NCBI RefSeq assembly: GCF_932274485.2
Contig: NC_065886.2
Location: forward strand, 32,227,501-32,291,500
Reading direction: 5' to 3'
DNA length: 64,000 bases
Source of the DNA: Patella vulgata
Taxonomy: Eukaryota > Mollusca > Gastropoda > Patellidae
Numbering within the stretch: the stretch's first letter is position 1; every line of letters begins with the position of its first letter. Positions 63,345 through 64,000 of the stretch are shown here, piece by piece. Both the position numbers and the translations under genes were made by a program. The notes beneath the pieces were generated by a model. The model ran no database searches. It saw only the letters and a program-made list of their open reading frames with translations, and was not told the DNA's origin.

Positions 63345-64000
63345 TTGAGCCTAATACCGCAACCATTTTCATGGGATCAAAATTTCAAACTTAACATGGA
63401 TGCCGTAAAGGACTGCGCTAGATCATGGGCCAAGAGGGAAGATGTTACCTCTGATACTCTCTCAGATTGGACTAAGTCTATTAGTCGTTTACTAAAACGA
63501 AGAACTTACATGCAACGTTTGTTAGTTGACACTAGGCCTAAATGATGTTAGCATTGTTGAAAATCTCAACGCCTTACATGACAAGTATGTCATTGTTCCG
63601 GCTGACAAAGCGTCCAATAACATAGTGTTTATATGTAAACGACATTATTATGATTGTCTGTTCAAAGAACTTAGTTTCGGGAAATCAATCGAGAGTGCTA
63701 CGTATAAACGCTTTACGCTTAGTAAGGATGAAATTATATCCAATCACAGATCTGTACATACTTCATTTGGTACTCCATGTGGAGATACCTGTACAGATCT
63801 GCCCTTGTTATATTGGATACCTAAACTACATAAAAATCCCTATAAGCAACGTTTTATAGCAGGTTCATCCCGGTGTTCCACAAAAACACTTTCAAAAGTA
63901 TTGACATCTATACTAACGGCAGTTAAAGAGGGTATTCAAAAATACTGTGACAAAATATACTCTCGTAGTGGTATTAATCAAATGTGGTTATTAAAAAATT
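63345..64000 (+). mobile_element. Penelope-like retroelement, partial (runs off the window)
   Basis: Two overlapping forward frames, 63,345-63,545 and 63,541 to the end. The first has NMDAVKDCARSWAKRED and RLLVDTRPK. The second has VIVPADKASNNIVFICKRHY, LYWIPKLHKNPYKQRFIAGS and SRSGINQMWLLKN. The PADKA...NNIV..CK and PKLHKNPYK.R.IAGS blocks are those of the N-terminal fingers of a reverse transcriptase family abundant in aquatic invertebrates, which I assign to Penelope-like elements. The two frames are offset by +1, so this copy is probably inactive. It interrupts intron 1 of copy G. Confidence 0.65.

Overview
The window is nuclear DNA from an invertebrate animal, most likely a mollusc. It is AT-rich, with spliceosomal GT-AG introns, TATA boxes and AATAAA signals. 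It is packed with tRNA-derived SINEs, LINE and Penelope-like fragments, MITEs and minisatellites. The phylum is an inference from the style of the repeats and the small secreted peptides; no single gene proves it.

Layout: (1) 1-7,625 is a gene-free flank with SINE relics and two MITE-like elements. (2) 7,626-27,062 is a large inverted repeat, P1 (arms 7,626-17,116 and 18,224-27,062, spacer about 1.1 kb), built of repeats plus one unrecognised candidate exon ('ORF-D') mirrored in both arms. (3) 27,061-53,613 is a second large inverted repeat, P2, that abuts P1 directly (arms 27,061-42,751 and 43,699-53,613, spacer about 0.95 kb). Its left arm carries a young, whole-looking Ty3/gypsy-type LTR retrotransposon (37,697-42,322, identical LTRs, GTACC target duplication), and the matching site in the right arm is empty. 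(4) 53,614-64,000 holds further diverged copies of the same building blocks, a truncated LINE, an inserted element with terminal inverted repeats, and the start of a Penelope-like element.

The main gene content is a family of small secreted Cys/His-rich peptides. There are seven copies or remnants: A (-, 30,293-32,027), B (+, 33,304-34,967), C (-, 46,804-48,081), D (+, 48,850-50,572), E (+, 55,010-56,550), F (-, 60,970-62,807) and G (+, first exon at 63,135). A, D and F are complete three-exon genes that encode 91 residues: a signal peptide, then two six-cysteine modules, one per exon, joined by phase-1 introns. B and C are decayed and have no first exon. E has good second and third exons but no first exon that I can find. 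G continues beyond the window. The copies sit in head-to-head pairs (A/B, C/D, F/G), so small palindromes are nested inside the large one. Intron 2 of every copy carries the same roughly 32-bp minisatellite.

The locus looks like one ancestral module (satellite, ORF-D, SINEs, 'repeat E', peptide gene pair) copied several times in both orientations, with later SINE, LTR and DNA-element insertions that date the steps. I do not recognise the peptide family. Its architecture suggests a secreted defence, toxin-like or metal-binding role, but that is inference.
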